A stretch of DNA of 33,404 nucleotides, from contig JAQBYL010000003.1 in assembly GCA_027622495.1 (NCBI GenBank), forward strand, positions 1-33,404, given 5' to 3'. The notes beneath the pieces were generated by a model that worked only from the letters and a program-made list of their open reading frames with translations, had not been told where the DNA came from and ran no database searches. The stretch comes from Pseudomonadota bacterium (lineage in GTDB: Bacteria; Pseudomonadota; Gammaproteobacteria; Pseudomonadales; Azotimanducaceae). Shown piece by piece: positions 10,612 through 20,817 of the stretch. Position numbers and translations under genes: made by a program. Each line of letters begins with the position of its first letter. Within the stretch, counting starts at the first letter, position 1.

Positions 10612-11775
10612 ATGAGCGATTTCATAAGAATGACAGATCTTGAGCTGACCGGTCGGCGGGTGTTGATCCGGCAGGATCTGAATGTGCCGGTCAAGGCCGG
10701 TGTTGTCACAAGCGATGCGCGGATCGATGCCTCGCTGCCCACGCTGGTTAAGGCGCTGGGTGCTGGCGCCAGAGTGATTCTGATGTCACATCTGGGCCGG
10801 CCGGTGGAAGGCAAGTTCGATCCAGCATTCTCACTGCAACCCGTCGCAGACGTTCTGGCCCAGAAGCTTGGCCGGGAGGTGAACCTGATCCGCGACCTCG
10901 ATGCGGTCACGGTTGGCGACGGCGATCTGGTCCTGCTCGAAAACGTGCGCTTTCTTGAAGGCGAAGGCGCTGACGATGAAGGTTTGAGCCGGCGTCTGGC
11001 CGGTTTGTGCGATATCTATGTCATGGACGCGTTTGCCACCGCGCATCGCGCTCAGGCATCCACCCACGGTGTCGCCCGGTTTGCGCCCATCGCCTGTGCC
11101 GGTCCCCTGCTCGCTGAAGAACTCGATGCCCTGGCACAAGCGCTGACCAAACCGGCAAAGCCGCTGATCGCCGTGGTGGGTGGCTCAAAGGTGTCAACCA
11201 AACTGGAAGTCCTCGATTCGCTGGCTTGTCTGGCCGATCAGTTGATCGTAGGGGGCGGGATCGCCAACAATTTTATCGCTGCTGCGGGTTATTCGATCGG
11301 CAAGAGCCTTTATGAGCCGGATCTGGTTGGAGCTGCGGCCCGGATTGCAAGGCAGGTGGATGTGCCCCTGCCGGTGGATGTGATGGTGGCAACTGCCCTC
11401 AATGAGGAAGCACCTGCCATCGTGCGGGCGGTTCATGAAGTGGCAGACGATGAGATGATCCTCGATATCGGTCCGCAGACCGCGCGGCACTATGCGGAGT
11501 TGATCCTCAAAGCGAAGACCATCCTGTGGAACGGACCGTTAGGCGTCTTTGAGTTCGACCAGTTCGGCGAAGGGACCCGGGTAGTGGCCGAAGCCATCGG
11601 GGCGAGCGCAGGATTTTCCATTGCCGGTGGCGGCGACACCCTGGCTGCCATCGACAAATACGCCCTGCGCGAGCAGATATCCTACATCTCCACTGGCGGT
11701 GGGGCGTTTCTCGAATTTGTGGAAGGCAAAACCCTGCCGGCTGTTGCCGTTCTCGCGCAACGCGCGAAAGGTTAA
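10612..11775 (+). CDS. pgk: phosphoglycerate kinase
   Basis: [58 protein letters not shown]. Confidence 0.97.
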   Translation: MSDFIRMTDLELTGRRVLIRQDLNVPVKAGVVTSDARIDASLPTLVKALGAGARVILMSHLGRPVEGKFDPAFSLQPVADVLAQKLGREVNLIRDLDAVTVGDGDLVLLENVRFLEGEGADDEGLSRRLAGLCDIYVMDAFATAHRAQASTHGVARFAPIACAGPLLAEELDALAQALTKPAKPLIAVVGGSKVSTKLEVLDSLACLADQLIVGGGIANNFIAAAGYSIGKSLYEPDLVGAAARIARQVDVPLPVDVMVATALNEEAPAIVRAVHEVADDEMILDIGPQTARHYAELILKAKTILWNGPLGVFEFDQFGEGTRVVAEAIGASAGFSIAGGGDTLAAIDKYALREQISYISTGGGAFLEFVEGKTLPAVAVLAQRAKG

Positions 11776-13010
11776 AAAAGCACCCGCGTACGGATCGTTC
11801 CCGGCACCTCGGTCAGGCGATCGAGGGCGGTACTCGAATACTCGGCATCCACATCCATCACCACATAGCCAATCGTCGAATTGGTCTGCAGATACTGCGC
11901 TGAGATGTTGATACCGGCTTCCGAAACCACCTGGTTGATGGCGCTGAGCACGCCCGGAACGTTGTGATGGATGTGCAGCAGGCGGTGTTTGTTGTCCTGT
12001 TCGGGAAGCGTGACCTGCGGAAAATTGACGGCCGAAAGGGTCGACCCGTTGTCGCTGTAACGAATGAGCTTCTCAGAGACTTCGATCCCGATATTCACCT
12101 GCGCCTCAAGCGTGCTGCCACCGATGTGCGGGGTGAGAAGGGTGTTCGGCTTGCCGATCAGGGGTGAAGCGAAAGGATCATCGTTGGACCCGGGCTCATG
12201 CGGAAAAACGTCAATGGCCGCGCCGAGCAGCTGACCCGCCAGCAGGCGTTCGCCCAGCGCATCGAGGTCCACCACGTTACCGCGGCTTGCGTTGATGAAG
12301 ACGGCGGTGGGTTTCATCAACGCAAGCTCAAGTGCGCCGATCATGTTGCGGGTTTGCTCGGTTGCCGGCACATGCAGCGAAACCACGTCGCTGAGTTTGA
12401 GCAGTTCTGCCAGATTGGCGACCTGGTGGGCGTTGCCGAGATTGAGTTTTTTAACGCTGTCATGAAACACCACCCGCATCCCCAGCGCCTCTGCCAGCAC
12501 GCCGAGCTGAGCGCCGATGTTGCCGTAGCCGATCACACCGAGCGTCTTGCCGCGGACTTCGAAGGATGCTCTCGCTGACTTCTGCCAGATCCCCTGGTGC
12601 ATCTGCAAGGACTTCTGCGGTACACCGCGCAGCAGCAGGATGGCTTCGGCCAGAACCAGTTCCGCGACGCTGCGGGTGTTGGAAAACGGCGCGTTGAATA
12701 CCGGTATGCCACTGATGGCTGCACACCCCAGCTCCACCTGATTGGTCCCGATGCAGTAACAGCCCACCGCCATTAACCGGCGCGCCGCGGCCAGGCACCT
12801 GGCGTTGAGTTGAGAGCGGGAGCGCAGACCCAGAACATGCACATCACTGATTGCATCACACAGCTCATCACCGCTCAGCGCATGGCTTAACTCGGTGATG
12901 TTGCTGTAGCCGTGTTCGCGGAAACTGTTGACCGCCGAGGCGTGCACGCCTTCGAGCAGCAGAATCCTGATTTTGGCTTTGTCGAACGAGGTCTGTGTCA
13001 GTTGCGTCAA
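11772..13010 (-). CDS. serA: D-3-phosphoglycerate dehydrogenase
   Basis: Close to E. coli SerA by eye: [59 protein letters not shown]-terminal ACT domain. The track start at 13127 adds about 39 residues; a TTG at 13010 gives 412 codons and an N-terminus like E. coli SerA. Confidence 0.93.
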   Translation of the reverse strand: MTQLTQTSFDKAKIRILLLEGVHASAVNSFREHGYSNITELSHALSGDELCDAISDVHVLGLRSRSQLNARCLAAARRLMAVGCYCIGTNQVELGCAAISGIPVFNAPFSNTRSVAELVLAEAILLLRGVPQKSLQMHQGIWQKSARASFEVRGKTLGVIGYGNIGAQLGVLAEALGMRVVFHDSVKKLNLGNAHQVANLAELLKLSDVVSLHVPATEQTRNMIGALELALMKPTAVFINASRGNVVDLDALGERLLAGQLLGAAIDVFPHEPGSNDDPFASPLIGKPNTLLTPHIGGSTLEAQVNIGIEVSEKLIRYSDNGSTLSAVNFPQVTLPEQDNKHRLLHIHHNVPGVLSAINQVVSEAGINISAQYLQTNSTIGYVVMDVDAEYSSTALDRLTEVPGTIRTRVLF

Positions 13011-13147
13011 AGTTAATGTGCTCCAAGGAAATTCAATGCCTCGGCAACAGAGCTCCTCAAACGGATCCGCTGAAACAGATGGCCTGCGAAAAAAGCCGCT
13101 TATACTAGCAGCTGGTTCTTCTGACACTTAAGAGCGCGATAAGGAAA

Positions 13148-14515
13148 ATGCATCAAGGCCTGGATGAATTGTTTTCACCTGCTCAGGTGAGCCGCGATCC
13201 TGCGGACCTGGCCGTGTGGGGTCGGGACTGGACCACCAGTTACCCGGCCAACGCCACTGCGGTGGTATTTCCAAAGACCATCGATGAGGTGGTCGGTCTG
13301 GTAAAACTCGCCAACCGTGAACGTCTCAGTCTGGTTCCGTCTGGTGGCAGGACTGGGCTTTCCGGTGGTGCGGTGGCAAGCAATGGCGAGATCGTGGTGT
13401 CGTTCGACAAGATGAACCAGATTATCGGCTTCAATCCCGCGGATCGGCTGGTGACCTGTCAGCCGGGTCTCGTGACGGCAAACCTGCAGGCGTTCGCGAG
13501 GGCCAAGGGTCTTTTCTATCCTGTGGACTTTGCCTCCAGTGGCTCAAGCCAGATCGGTGGCAACATTGCGACCAACGCCGGTGGTATCAAGGTGATCCGC
13601 TATGGTCTGACCCGCGACTGGATTGCCGGTTGCCGGGTTGTGACGGGATCAGGAGAGTTGATCGACTGCAACCACGGGCTGATCAAGAACGCCACTGGTT
13701 ATGACCTCAGGCATCTGTTCATCGGCTCGGAAGGAACGCTCGGTTTCATCGTCGAAGCGGATGTCCGGTTGACAGCCCCCCCCGAACCGCAGCGGGTAAT
13801 GGTGCTTGGCGTGCCGGTGTTCCGCGACATACTGAAAGTTCTGGCGGCGTTTCAAGACAAGCTCACGCTTTCTGCATTCGAGTTCTTTTCCGATCTGGCC
13901 CTCACAAAGGTCCGCGCCCACCGCGATCTGCAAAGCCCGCTCAGCTCGCCCTGTCCGTTCTATGCGCTGGTGGAATTTGATGAAAGTTCGCTGCCTGCCG
14001 CAGAAGCTGTGTTTGAAGCGACCGTCGAAGCCGGTTGGGTGGTGGACGGTGTGCTGAGCCAGAGTGAAGCGCAGGCGGCAGCGTTATGGCAGTTGCGCGA
14101 GGGCATATCGGAGAGCATCGCGGCATATAAACCTTATAAAAACGATCTGGCCGTACGGATCAGCGATATGCCGGATTTTCTTGACGACGTTGATGCGCTT
14201 GTCAGCAGGAGCTATCCGGATTTTGAAGTGTGCTGGTACGGGCACATCGGCGATGGCAACCTGCATCTGAACATCCTGAAACCAGCAGACTTACCCCTCG
14301 ATCAGTTTAATGCGCGCTGTCATGAAATCAGCCCCACTGTTTTTGATCTGGTGGCACAACGCAATGGCAGCATTTCTGCCGAGCACGGTGTCGGGTTGTT
14401 GAAGCGGGACTTTCTCGACTATTCGCGAAGCTCAGGCGAACTTGGCCTCATGCGGTCATTGAAGAACGTGTTTGATCCGAACGGAATCATGAATCCGGGC
14501 AAGCTATTGAAGTAG
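13148..14515 (+). CDS. FAD-linked oxidase of the GlcD/D-2-hydroxyglutarate dehydrogenase family
   Basis: [38 protein letters not shown] (FAD-binding), [18 protein letters not shown]-terminal [12 protein letters not shown] and [12 protein letters not shown]; divergent from serA. Confidence 0.88.
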   Translation: MHQGLDELFSPAQVSRDPADLAVWGRDWTTSYPANATAVVFPKTIDEVVGLVKLANRERLSLVPSGGRTGLSGGAVASNGEIVVSFDKMNQIIGFNPADRLVTCQPGLVTANLQAFARAKGLFYPVDFASSGSSQIGGNIATNAGGIKVIRYGLTRDWIAGCRVVTGSGELIDCNHGLIKNATGYDLRHLFIGSEGTLGFIVEADVRLTAPPEPQRVMVLGVPVFRDILKVLAAFQDKLTLSAFEFFSDLALTKVRAHRDLQSPLSSPCPFYALVEFDESSLPAAEAVFEATVEAGWVVDGVLSQSEAQAAALWQLREGISESIAAYKPYKNDLAVRISDMPDFLDDVDALVSRSYPDFEVCWYGHIGDGNLHLNILKPADLPLDQFNARCHEISPTVFDLVAQRNGSISAEHGVGLLKRDFLDYSRSSGELGLMRSLKNVFDPNGIMNPGKLLK

Positions 14516-15169
14516 CCTGACGCCGGTTGCGGACGCAATCAGCACCCGGTGTGCAGCCTGGGCGGCGAAGAGACCGTTACACACCACCCCCACGATGTTG
14601 TTGAGACGTTGCTCCATCTCCACGGGGTCGGTAATGGCGAGATCGTGCACGCCGAGGATCAGATTGCCGTTGTCGGTCAACCCCTCACGCAGTTCAGGTG
14701 CCCCACCAAGCTCAACGATGGCCCGTGCGACCAGACCACGCGCCATGGGTATGACTTCCACAGGCAGCGGGTAACGGCCGAGCACATCGACTACTTTACC
14801 CTCGTCCACAATGCAGACGAATTCATCGCTTGCGGCGGCGACGATCTTCTCACGGGTGAGTGCGCCCCCGCCGCCTTTGATCAGTTGCCTTGCCCCGTTC
14901 ACCTCGTCTGCACCATCAACGTAAACGGTTACTTCGGCTACCGAGTTGAGATCGAGCACCGAGATGCCGTGTTCGGTTAACCGCCGTGTACTGTCTTCGC
15001 TGCTTGATACGCAAGCATCAAACAGGTGGCGGATATCTGCCAGGGCATCAATAAAATAGTTGGTTGTGCTGCCTGTGCCCACACCGACAATGCTCCTGGT
15101 GGTGAGCTTTGGCCGGATGTAGTCGATGGCCGCGAGGGCGGCACTGCGTTTCAGGTCATCTTGCGCCAT
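14504..15169 (-). CDS. rpiA: ribose-5-phosphate isomerase A
   Basis: [45 protein letters not shown]. Confidence 0.96.
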   Translation of the reverse strand: MAQDDLKRSAALAAIDYIRPKLTTRSIVGVGTGSTTNYFIDALADIRHLFDACVSSSEDSTRRLTEHGISVLDLNSVAEVTVYVDGADEVNGARQLIKGGGGALTREKIVAAASDEFVCIVDEGKVVDVLGRYPLPVEVIPMARGLVARAIVELGGAPELREGLTDNGNLILGVHDLAITDPVEMEQRLNNIVGVVCNGLFAAQAAHRVLIASATGVRLLQ

Positions 15170-15236
15170 ACTCTTGTTTCGTTACCTCACCCTTTGTGTC
15201 CGCTGCGGCCGATTCTGCAGGCTCAAGAAGAAATTT

Positions 15237-16766
15237 ATGCCCAGACTGATGTTGGAAAAATACGTAAAAAAAATCCTCGGCTCCTCGGTGTATGCCGTCG
15301 CCATTGAATCGCCTCTGCAACCGGCCCCCATCTTATCGCAACGGCTCAACCATCGCGTCATGGTTAAGCGGGAAGATATGCAGCCGGTCTACTCCTTCAA
15401 GCTCCGAGGGGCCTATAACAAGATTGCACAATTGAACGCCAGTGATCGGGCGCGCGGTGTGATCACTGCCTCGGCCGGAAACCATGCTCAAGGGGTTGCG
15501 CTGGCAGCAGCCCGACTCAACATCAAAGCCCACATTGTGATGGGCCGCAACACGCCCAGCATCAAGATCAACGCGGTGCGAAGTCTCGGTGCCAGGGTGA
15601 TCCTCTTTGGGGATGCCTATGATGAAGCCTCAGATCACGCATCGCAGCTTGAGCGCGAACACGGCTACATCTATGTGCATCCTTACGATGATATCGATGT
15701 GATCGCCGGGCAAGGCACGGTGGGCATGGAGATCATGAACCAGCACGCCGGCCTGCCCGACGCGATCTTCGTGCCGGTGGGGGGGGGAGGTTTGATCGCA
15801 GGGATCGGTGCCTACGTGAAATACCTGGCGCCCAAGGTTCGGATTATCGGTGTTGAATCAGAAGGCTCGGCCTGTCTGTCGGCGGCACTGAAGGCGGGCA
15901 GAAGAGTAAAGCTGCCCTACGAAACCCTGGACCTTTTCGCCGACGGTGTGTCAGTTGCCCAGGTAGGAAAAGAAAATTTCAAAGTGGCCAGAGCTTGTGT
16001 GGATCAGGTGATCACAGTCAGCACAGATGAGATTTGTGCCGCGATCAAAGATCTTTTCGACGACACCCGTTCGGTGGCTGAGCCTTCCGGTGCACTGGCG
16101 CTGGCGGGGTTGAAAAAATATGCGGCAACAACGTCTGCAACCAATGAAAAGCTGGTCGCGGTCGTCAGCGGGGCCAACGTTAATTTCGATCGTCTGCGGC
16201 ACATATCAGAGCGCGCCGAAGTGGGCGAGCATCGTGAGATTGTCCTCGGTGTGACGATCCCGGAAGAGCGCGGCAGTTTCCGGCGTTTCTGCATGACGCT
16301 CGGCAAACACTCGGTAACAGAATTCAACTACCGTTATGCCGGTGACGATGCGGCCCACGTTTATGTCGGTCTGCAAATCTCCGCGGCGTCCGATCGTGAA
16401 CGAGTAAATGCCGATCTGAGCGCCGCAGGTTATGCATGCGCCGACATGACAGACAACGAAACCGCCAAACTGCATGTGCGGCATATGGTGGGTGGCCGCA
16501 GCCTTGCGGCAAAACCCGAGTTGCTGTTCCGATTTGAATTCCCGGAGCGCCCGGGTGCCCTGCTGCGCTTTTTAAGCGGGCTCGGCAGCCACTGGAACAT
16601 CACCGTGTTTCACTATCGAAACCACGGCTCTGCCTGGGGTCGTGTGCTGGTGGGCTTTGAAGCGCAGGTCAGCGATCGAAAAAACTTGAGGCAGTACCTC
16701 GACCGGATTGGTTATCGCTACACAGAAGAGACCGACAATCCGGCTTACCTTCTGTTCCTGCGCTGA
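15237..16766 (+). CDS. ilvA: threonine ammonia-lyase, biosynthetic (threonine deaminase)
   Basis: PLP motif VYSFKLRGAYNKI, SAGNHAQGVALAA, VPVGGGGLIAGIG; two C-terminal ACT-like regulatory repeats. The track start at 15126 overlaps rpiA; ATG at 15237 (MPRLMLEKYVKKIL) is more likely. Confidence 0.94.
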   Translation: MPRLMLEKYVKKILGSSVYAVAIESPLQPAPILSQRLNHRVMVKREDMQPVYSFKLRGAYNKIAQLNASDRARGVITASAGNHAQGVALAAARLNIKAHIVMGRNTPSIKINAVRSLGARVILFGDAYDEASDHASQLEREHGYIYVHPYDDIDVIAGQGTVGMEIMNQHAGLPDAIFVPVGGGGLIAGIGAYVKYLAPKVRIIGVESEGSACLSAALKAGRRVKLPYETLDLFADGVSVAQVGKENFKVARACVDQVITVSTDEICAAIKDLFDDTRSVAEPSGALALAGLKKYAATTSATNEKLVAVVSGANVNFDRLRHISERAEVGEHREIVLGVTIPEERGSFRRFCMTLGKHSVTEFNYRYAGDDAAHVYVGLQISAASDRERVNADLSAAGYACADMTDNETAKLHVRHMVGGRSLAAKPELLFRFEFPERPGALLRFLSGLGSHWNITVFHYRNHGSAWGRVLVGFEAQVSDRKNLRQYLDRIGYRYTEETDNPAYLLFLR

Positions 16767-17297
16767 CTACTCGCCAAAGCGCGCCAGTTCCGCATCAAAG
16801 CTGAGCTTTGCCATGTCGGTAATGCGATCGATGTAGAGCTTGCCGTCCAGGTGATCGAACTCGTGCTGAAACACCGTGGCCAGAAAACCGTTGAGCTCGA
16901 TTGAGCGACTTTCGTTTTGCAGTGTGGTGTAGTCCACCCGAACGTGTTGTGGTCGTTCGACATAGCCGCGTAAACCAGGCACCGAAAGACAGCCTTCCCA
17001 GAACCCGGCGGTCTGCGGATCCAGCACGTGGATCAGCGGATTGATGAATACTTCGAGCGGCATCTGTGGCAGTTCACCGTAACGACTGGGACCACCGTCG
17101 ATTTCAATCACAGCAAGGCGAATCGGCACGTTGACCTGCGGCGCGGCGAGACCGACACCGCCGTAATCGTGCAGCGTTTCGATCATGTCTTCGACCAGAT
17201 CTGCGACCTCATCGCTTGCGATTTCCTGAGTGGTCAGGCTGCGTGACACCTGACGCAGTGTCGGGTGCCCCATGCGGATGATTCTGCGAACTGCCAT
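16767..17297 (-). CDS. def: peptide deformylase
   Basis: GVGLAAPQV, EGCLSVPGLRG, QHEFDHLDGKLYIDRI. Likely start is ATG at 17297 (MAVRRIIRMGHPTLRQ), not 17381. Confidence 0.95.
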   Translation of the reverse strand: MAVRRIIRMGHPTLRQVSRSLTTQEIASDEVADLVEDMIETLHDYGGVGLAAPQVNVPIRLAVIEIDGGPSRYGELPQMPLEVFINPLIHVLDPQTAGFWEGCLSVPGLRGYVERPQHVRVDYTTLQNESRSIELNGFLATVFQHEFDHLDGKLYIDRITDMAKLSFDAELARFGE

Positions 17298-17377
17298 CGA
17301 TTGCCTATCTGCGCTTAAAAAGTTGGTGCACCTGATAAAACGGTGCGTGTTGCGAAGAGTAGCCCAGGGCCCGGGAT

Positions 17378-17971
17378 TCAATCAAACCACTGGGTGCCGA
17401 GCTCGGTAATGACAGCGTTCAATGGGACGTCCCAGGGTTCCCGCCGAAGGGTCTGGCTGCTCTGCTGTAACGCATGGGCCAGGCCAATCAACAGTGGGCG
17501 GTGTTCGCCCGTGGTCAGAAAACGATCGTAGTAGCCGGCCCCCATGCCCAGACGGGTGCCCAAGTGGTCAAAGGCGACCAGCGGAACCAGCATCAGACTG
17601 ATCTGCGCCTTTGCCACAGGATCTGAATCTGGTTCGGGTATACCGTAGCGGTTAGGTTTTAAGTGATCGCCTGGCGTAAAGCGATGGAAAGACATCGCTT
17701 TGTTAACGCCGATTACCGGCAGACATAACCCACAGCCGCGCTCAAACAGTGCCTGCATCAGCGGCTGCGGATCGAGTTCGCCCTTAATCGGAAGATAAGC
17801 CGCAGCCATCGTCACCTGATCAGGGAGCGATACCTGATCAGGGAGCAAAGTGGCCAGAAAGTGATCGCGCACCCGTGTGGCATGATCGTGTTGGATGTCG
17901 CTCGAAAGGGCGCTTCGCCTGCGACGCGCGTGGGTTCGGATCTGCGAAGTCGATTCAGAAGGTGATGCCAT
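17378..17971 (-). CDS. fau: 5-formyltetrahydrofolate cyclo-ligase
   Basis: Family motifs: LPIKGELDPQPLM, LVPLVAFDHLGTRLGMGAGYYDRFL, GLAHALQ; located downstream of 6S RNA as in E. coli ygfA/fau. Confidence 0.9.
   Translation of the reverse strand: MASPSESTSQIRTHARRRRSALSSDIQHDHATRVRDHFLATLLPDQVSLPDQVTMAAAYLPIKGELDPQPLMQALFERGCGLCLPVIGVNKAMSFHRFTPGDHLKPNRYGIPEPDSDPVAKAQISLMLVPLVAFDHLGTRLGMGAGYYDRFLTTGEHRPLLIGLAHALQQSSQTLRREPWDVPLNAVITELGTQWFD
17814..17846. repeat. In-frame 18-bp-period tandem duplication in fau (ACCTGATCAGGGAGC twice)
   Basis: Direct read: acctgatcagggagc at 17814-17828 and 17832-17846; encodes LPDQVT/LPDQVS. Confidence 0.9.
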
Positions 17972-18071
17972 CGGTTTTTCTGGCGCTGGTTCGACGGGTT
18001 AAAGTTCGGGTCAGGGTGAGGTGGGAATGGTCGCTTGCCTCAGACTGCGTTCGACCGCAACGGGTCAGCAT

Positions 18072-18267
18072 GAAATCTCCCAGAATGCCGCTGCTGGTTG
18101 GCCCTGAACCGTTATGGTTCAAGGCGGAGGCTCGGGTGGAGTCTAAGGCTTCCCGGACGACTGATGAACAGTCGTGTCAGGCACGCACACGGACCACAAC
18201 GCCGAAGTCTCCTTCGGTTTCTCTAACGGCTCAAGGACGACACCAACTGGCGAACATTCCAGGAGAT
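18072..18267 (-). ncRNA. ssrS: 6S RNA
   Basis: Minus strand reads ATCTCCTGGAATGTTCGCCAG...CCTTGAGCC...GTCCGGGAAGCCTTAGACT...CGCCTTGAACCATAACGGTTCAGGGCC...CAGCGGCATTCTGGGAGATTTC, matching E. coli 6S landmarks (TCTGAGATGTTCGC, CCTGAGCCG, GTCCGAGAAGCCTTAAAACT, CCTTGAACC-GGTTCAAGGG, GCGGCATCTCGGAGATTCC). The ends pair; a perfect hairpin lies at 18157-18175; located between zapA and fau as in E. coli. Confidence 0.93.
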
Positions 18268-18273
18268 GAATGC

Positions 18274-18279
18274 AGTATA
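18274..18279 (-). promoter_or_regulatory. Putative -10 element (TATACT) of the 6S RNA gene
   Basis: TATACT on the minus strand ends 7 nt upstream of the inferred 6S 5' end (18267); no clear -35 at ideal spacing. Confidence 0.5.
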
Positions 18280-18356
18280 GCCGAAACCTGATTCAGTACA
18301 GTCTTGACAAACAGAGTTTGTGACGAAGGTCGCCGTCGTGCGTTTTGGCAGTTGAA

Positions 18357-18653
18357 CTAAACTTCCTGCAGGGCGGCGATGGCAGCGTCGATGCGATTAG
18401 ACAGGCTGCTGATGGTGGATTCGAACTGTTCGCGGTTGAAACGAACATCCAGAAATTCATGCGATATGTTGAGGCCGGCCATCACTGCAATACGATCCAG
18501 GCCGATAATTTTGCCTGTCTCGCGGATGTTGAGCATCTGTTCGTCCAGATATCGGGCCGACTGGGTCAGTGCTTCCACCTCTTCAGGGGGGCAACTCACC
18601 TGATACTCACGGTCGAGAATACGCACACTCATGGTAGTGATCGCTGCACACAT
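18357..18653 (-). CDS. zapA: Cell division protein ZapA
   Basis: VRILDREYQVSCPPEEVEALTQSARYLDEQMLNIRETGKIIGLDRIAVMAGLNISHEFL; adjacent to 6S RNA and fau. Confidence 0.93.
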   Translation of the reverse strand: MCAAITTMSVRILDREYQVSCPPEEVEALTQSARYLDEQMLNIRETGKIIGLDRIAVMAGLNISHEFLDVRFNREQFESTISSLSNRIDAAIAALQEV

Positions 18654-18657
18654 CTGA

Positions 18658-18873
18658 TTAATCCTGCTCCAGCGACTTAAGCCTTGAGATCATCGCCTCG
18701 ACTCTCGACTTGGCGAGCTCGTTTTTTTCAATGAGTTTGGCGCGTTCGGTCGTCCAGTTCTGCTGCTGTGTCTTCAGCGCACGGTTTTCTTTTCCGAGCG
18801 TATTCGTCAGCTGTAATAGCCTATCAACTTTGGTTTCCAGCGCTTCCAGCGCAGACCAGTTTCCCGTGGCCAT
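18658..18873 (-). CDS. Small coiled-coil protein, TIGR02449-family-like, upstream of zapA
   Basis: 71 aa, heptad-like ALETKVDRLLQLTNTLGKENRALKTQQQNWTTERAKLIEKNELAKSRVEAMISRLKSLEQ. Confidence 0.75.
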   Translation of the reverse strand: MATGNWSALEALETKVDRLLQLTNTLGKENRALKTQQQNWTTERAKLIEKNELAKSRVEAMISRLKSLEQD

Positions 18874-18983
18874 AACTGACGACCCTCGTTTTTTGAGTTT
18901 GGCCCCAAGTGTGGCGTGAAAATCGCACGTTGTGAAGATCCGGTTTTTTACGCAACAATAGTTGTTTACCTAAAGGTTCGAAC

Positions 18984-19505
18984 GTGGCGGATCTCGAAGC
19001 GCTGGCCATTGATGCTGCTGTGGGCATTTCTGCGGCGGAACTGCATGGCGCTGTGTGTGGCATCGCTGTGGCCAGTGGGGATGCGTTCCACATCAATCAA
19101 CTGCTTGATCTGGTTGGCGAAGAGGCACTGAGCGATGGCATGTCGGTGGGCGCGTTTGTTGAAGCCGCGTTGACCGATCTGCTGGCGGATGACTTCCGTT
19201 TCTCGCTGCTGCTTCCTGCCGACGATGAACCGTTGAAGATGCGGGTGGACGCTTTGGCCAACTGGTGTGCCGCATTTACCAGCGCAGTTGCGGCCGGGGT
19301 GGCGGACACATCCGGTGATCAGCCGCTCGATCTGTCAAAGGAAGCCGAAGGGATACTCGATGACATGCTCGCCATTGCAAATATTGAACGAGTCGTCGAC
19401 GAAGATGAAGAAAGCGAGAGTGAACTGGTGGAGCTAGTCGAGTTTGTCAAAGTTGGTGTACTGCTTCTGCAGAACCTGGTGAGAGATGGTGATTCAAGCG
19501 AGTAA
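18984..19505 (+). CDS. ygfB: YgfB/UPF0149 family protein
   Basis: ISAAELHGAVCGIAVASGD, ALANWCAAFTSAVAAG, ESELVELVEFVKVGVLLL; immediately upstream of pepP as in E. coli. GTG start. Confidence 0.88.
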   Translation: MADLEALAIDAAVGISAAELHGAVCGIAVASGDAFHINQLLDLVGEEALSDGMSVGAFVEAALTDLLADDFRFSLLLPADDEPLKMRVDALANWCAAFTSAVAAGVADTSGDQPLDLSKEAEGILDDMLAIANIERVVDEDEESESELVELVEFVKVGVLLLQNLVRDGDSSE

Positions 19506-20817
19506 CGAATACGGGCGCCGCCGGCGCGACCTGATGAACATGATGAGTGAGGGCGGCGTTGCTGTGGTGCCGGGTTCTTCCGCCAAACTGCGCAGTCGTG
19601 ATGTGGATTATCCCTTTCGACAGGACAGTGACTTTTTTTATCTGACCGGTTTTAGCGAGCCAGACGCCGTCCTGGTTCTGGTCCCCTCCAGAGATCATGG
19701 TGAGGTGATTCTGTTCTGTCCGGAACGCGATCCTAAATTTGAGCGCTGGAATGGCGAGCGACTGGGGCCGGAACGGGCGGCGCAGATGCTCGGGGTGGAT
19801 GATGCGTTCCCGATATCGGACCTGGACGAAATTCTGCCGGGTCTGCTCGAAGGCAAAGAAAAAATCTACGTGACCCTGGGCGACTACCCGGATCTGGATC
19901 AACGGCTGCTCGGCTGGGTCAAAGGCATCCGTGCCAGAGAAGCAGGTGGGGCCATCGGGCCCGGTGAGTTTGTTGCACTCAAACATTACCTGCACGAGCT
20001 GCGCCTCATAAAATCGGCCGGCGAGATCAAGCTGATGCGTGAAGCCGGTCGAATCACCAGCGTCGCCCACAAGCGCGCGATGGCGGCAGCAAAACCCGGC
20101 ATGACCGAAACTGAGCTCGAGGCCGAGTTGACCTACGAGTTCATGCGCAATGGCGCGCGATCGAGCGCATACCCGAGCATTGTCGGCAGTGGTGCCAACA
20201 GCTGCATCCTGCATTATGTGGATAACGATGCCGTCATGAACGACGGCGATCTGGTGCTGATTGATGCCGGTTGCGAATACCAGCATTACGCAGCAGATGT
20301 GACCAGAACCTTTCCGGTGGGCGAGCGGTTCAGTGACCCTCAGCGAGCGATCTACGAGATTGTGCTGAAGGCGCAGAAGGCAGCCATCGAAGTGTGCCGA
20401 CCGGGGATGGGTTTCAACGAACCTCACGAAACAGCACTCCGGACCCTGGTCGAAGGCCTGGTGGAGCTCGGTCTGCTGAACGGCGAGGTGGGGGAGCTGA
20501 TCGAAAACAATGAACATCTGCGCTTCTGCCCGCACAAGACATCGCACTGGCTCGGGATCGACGTTCATGATGTTGGCGACTATCGCGTGGATGGCCACTG
20601 GCGCGAGCTGGAACCCGGTATGGTTCTGACGGTTGAGCCGGGGATCTACATCCAGGACAACGACACCAATGACGACCTTGATCCTCGCTTCCGCGGTATC
20701 GGCGTGCGCATCGAAGATGATGTATTGATCACCCGCAAAGGCCACGAGGTTCTGACCATAAGCGTTCCCAAGGAAATCGCCCAGATCGAAGCGATAAGAT
20801 CCCGCGCGACGCTGTGA
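19486..20817 (+). CDS. pepP: Xaa-Pro aminopeptidase P
   Basis: SDFFYLTGFSEPDAVLVL; M24 metal ligands in VLIDAGCEYQHYAADVTRTFPV, HKTSHWLGIDVHDVG, LTVEPGIYI, GIGVRIEDDVLIT. Confidence 0.95.
   Translation: MVIQASNEYGRRRRDLMNMMSEGGVAVVPGSSAKLRSRDVDYPFRQDSDFFYLTGFSEPDAVLVLVPSRDHGEVILFCPERDPKFERWNGERLGPERAAQMLGVDDAFPISDLDEILPGLLEGKEKIYVTLGDYPDLDQRLLGWVKGIRAREAGGAIGPGEFVALKHYLHELRLIKSAGEIKLMREAGRITSVAHKRAMAAAKPGMTETELEAELTYEFMRNGARSSAYPSIVGSGANSCILHYVDNDAVMNDGDLVLIDAGCEYQHYAADVTRTFPVGERFSDPQRAIYEIVLKAQKAAIEVCRPGMGFNEPHETALRTLVEGLVELGLLNGEVGELIENNEHLRFCPHKTSHWLGIDVHDVGDYRVDGHWRELEPGMVLTVEPGIYIQDNDTNDDLDPRFRGIGVRIEDDVLITRKGHEVLTISVPKEIAQIEAIRSRATL

Noticed and set aside
13776-13783. C8 tract in the D2HGDH-like gene
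   Set aside because: Short homopolymer in an APPE-coding segment; not remarkable without population data.
17875-18291. 138-aa plus-strand ORF over the 6S RNA locus
   Set aside because: Lies opposite a convincing 6S RNA and the fau start; no recognisable domain.
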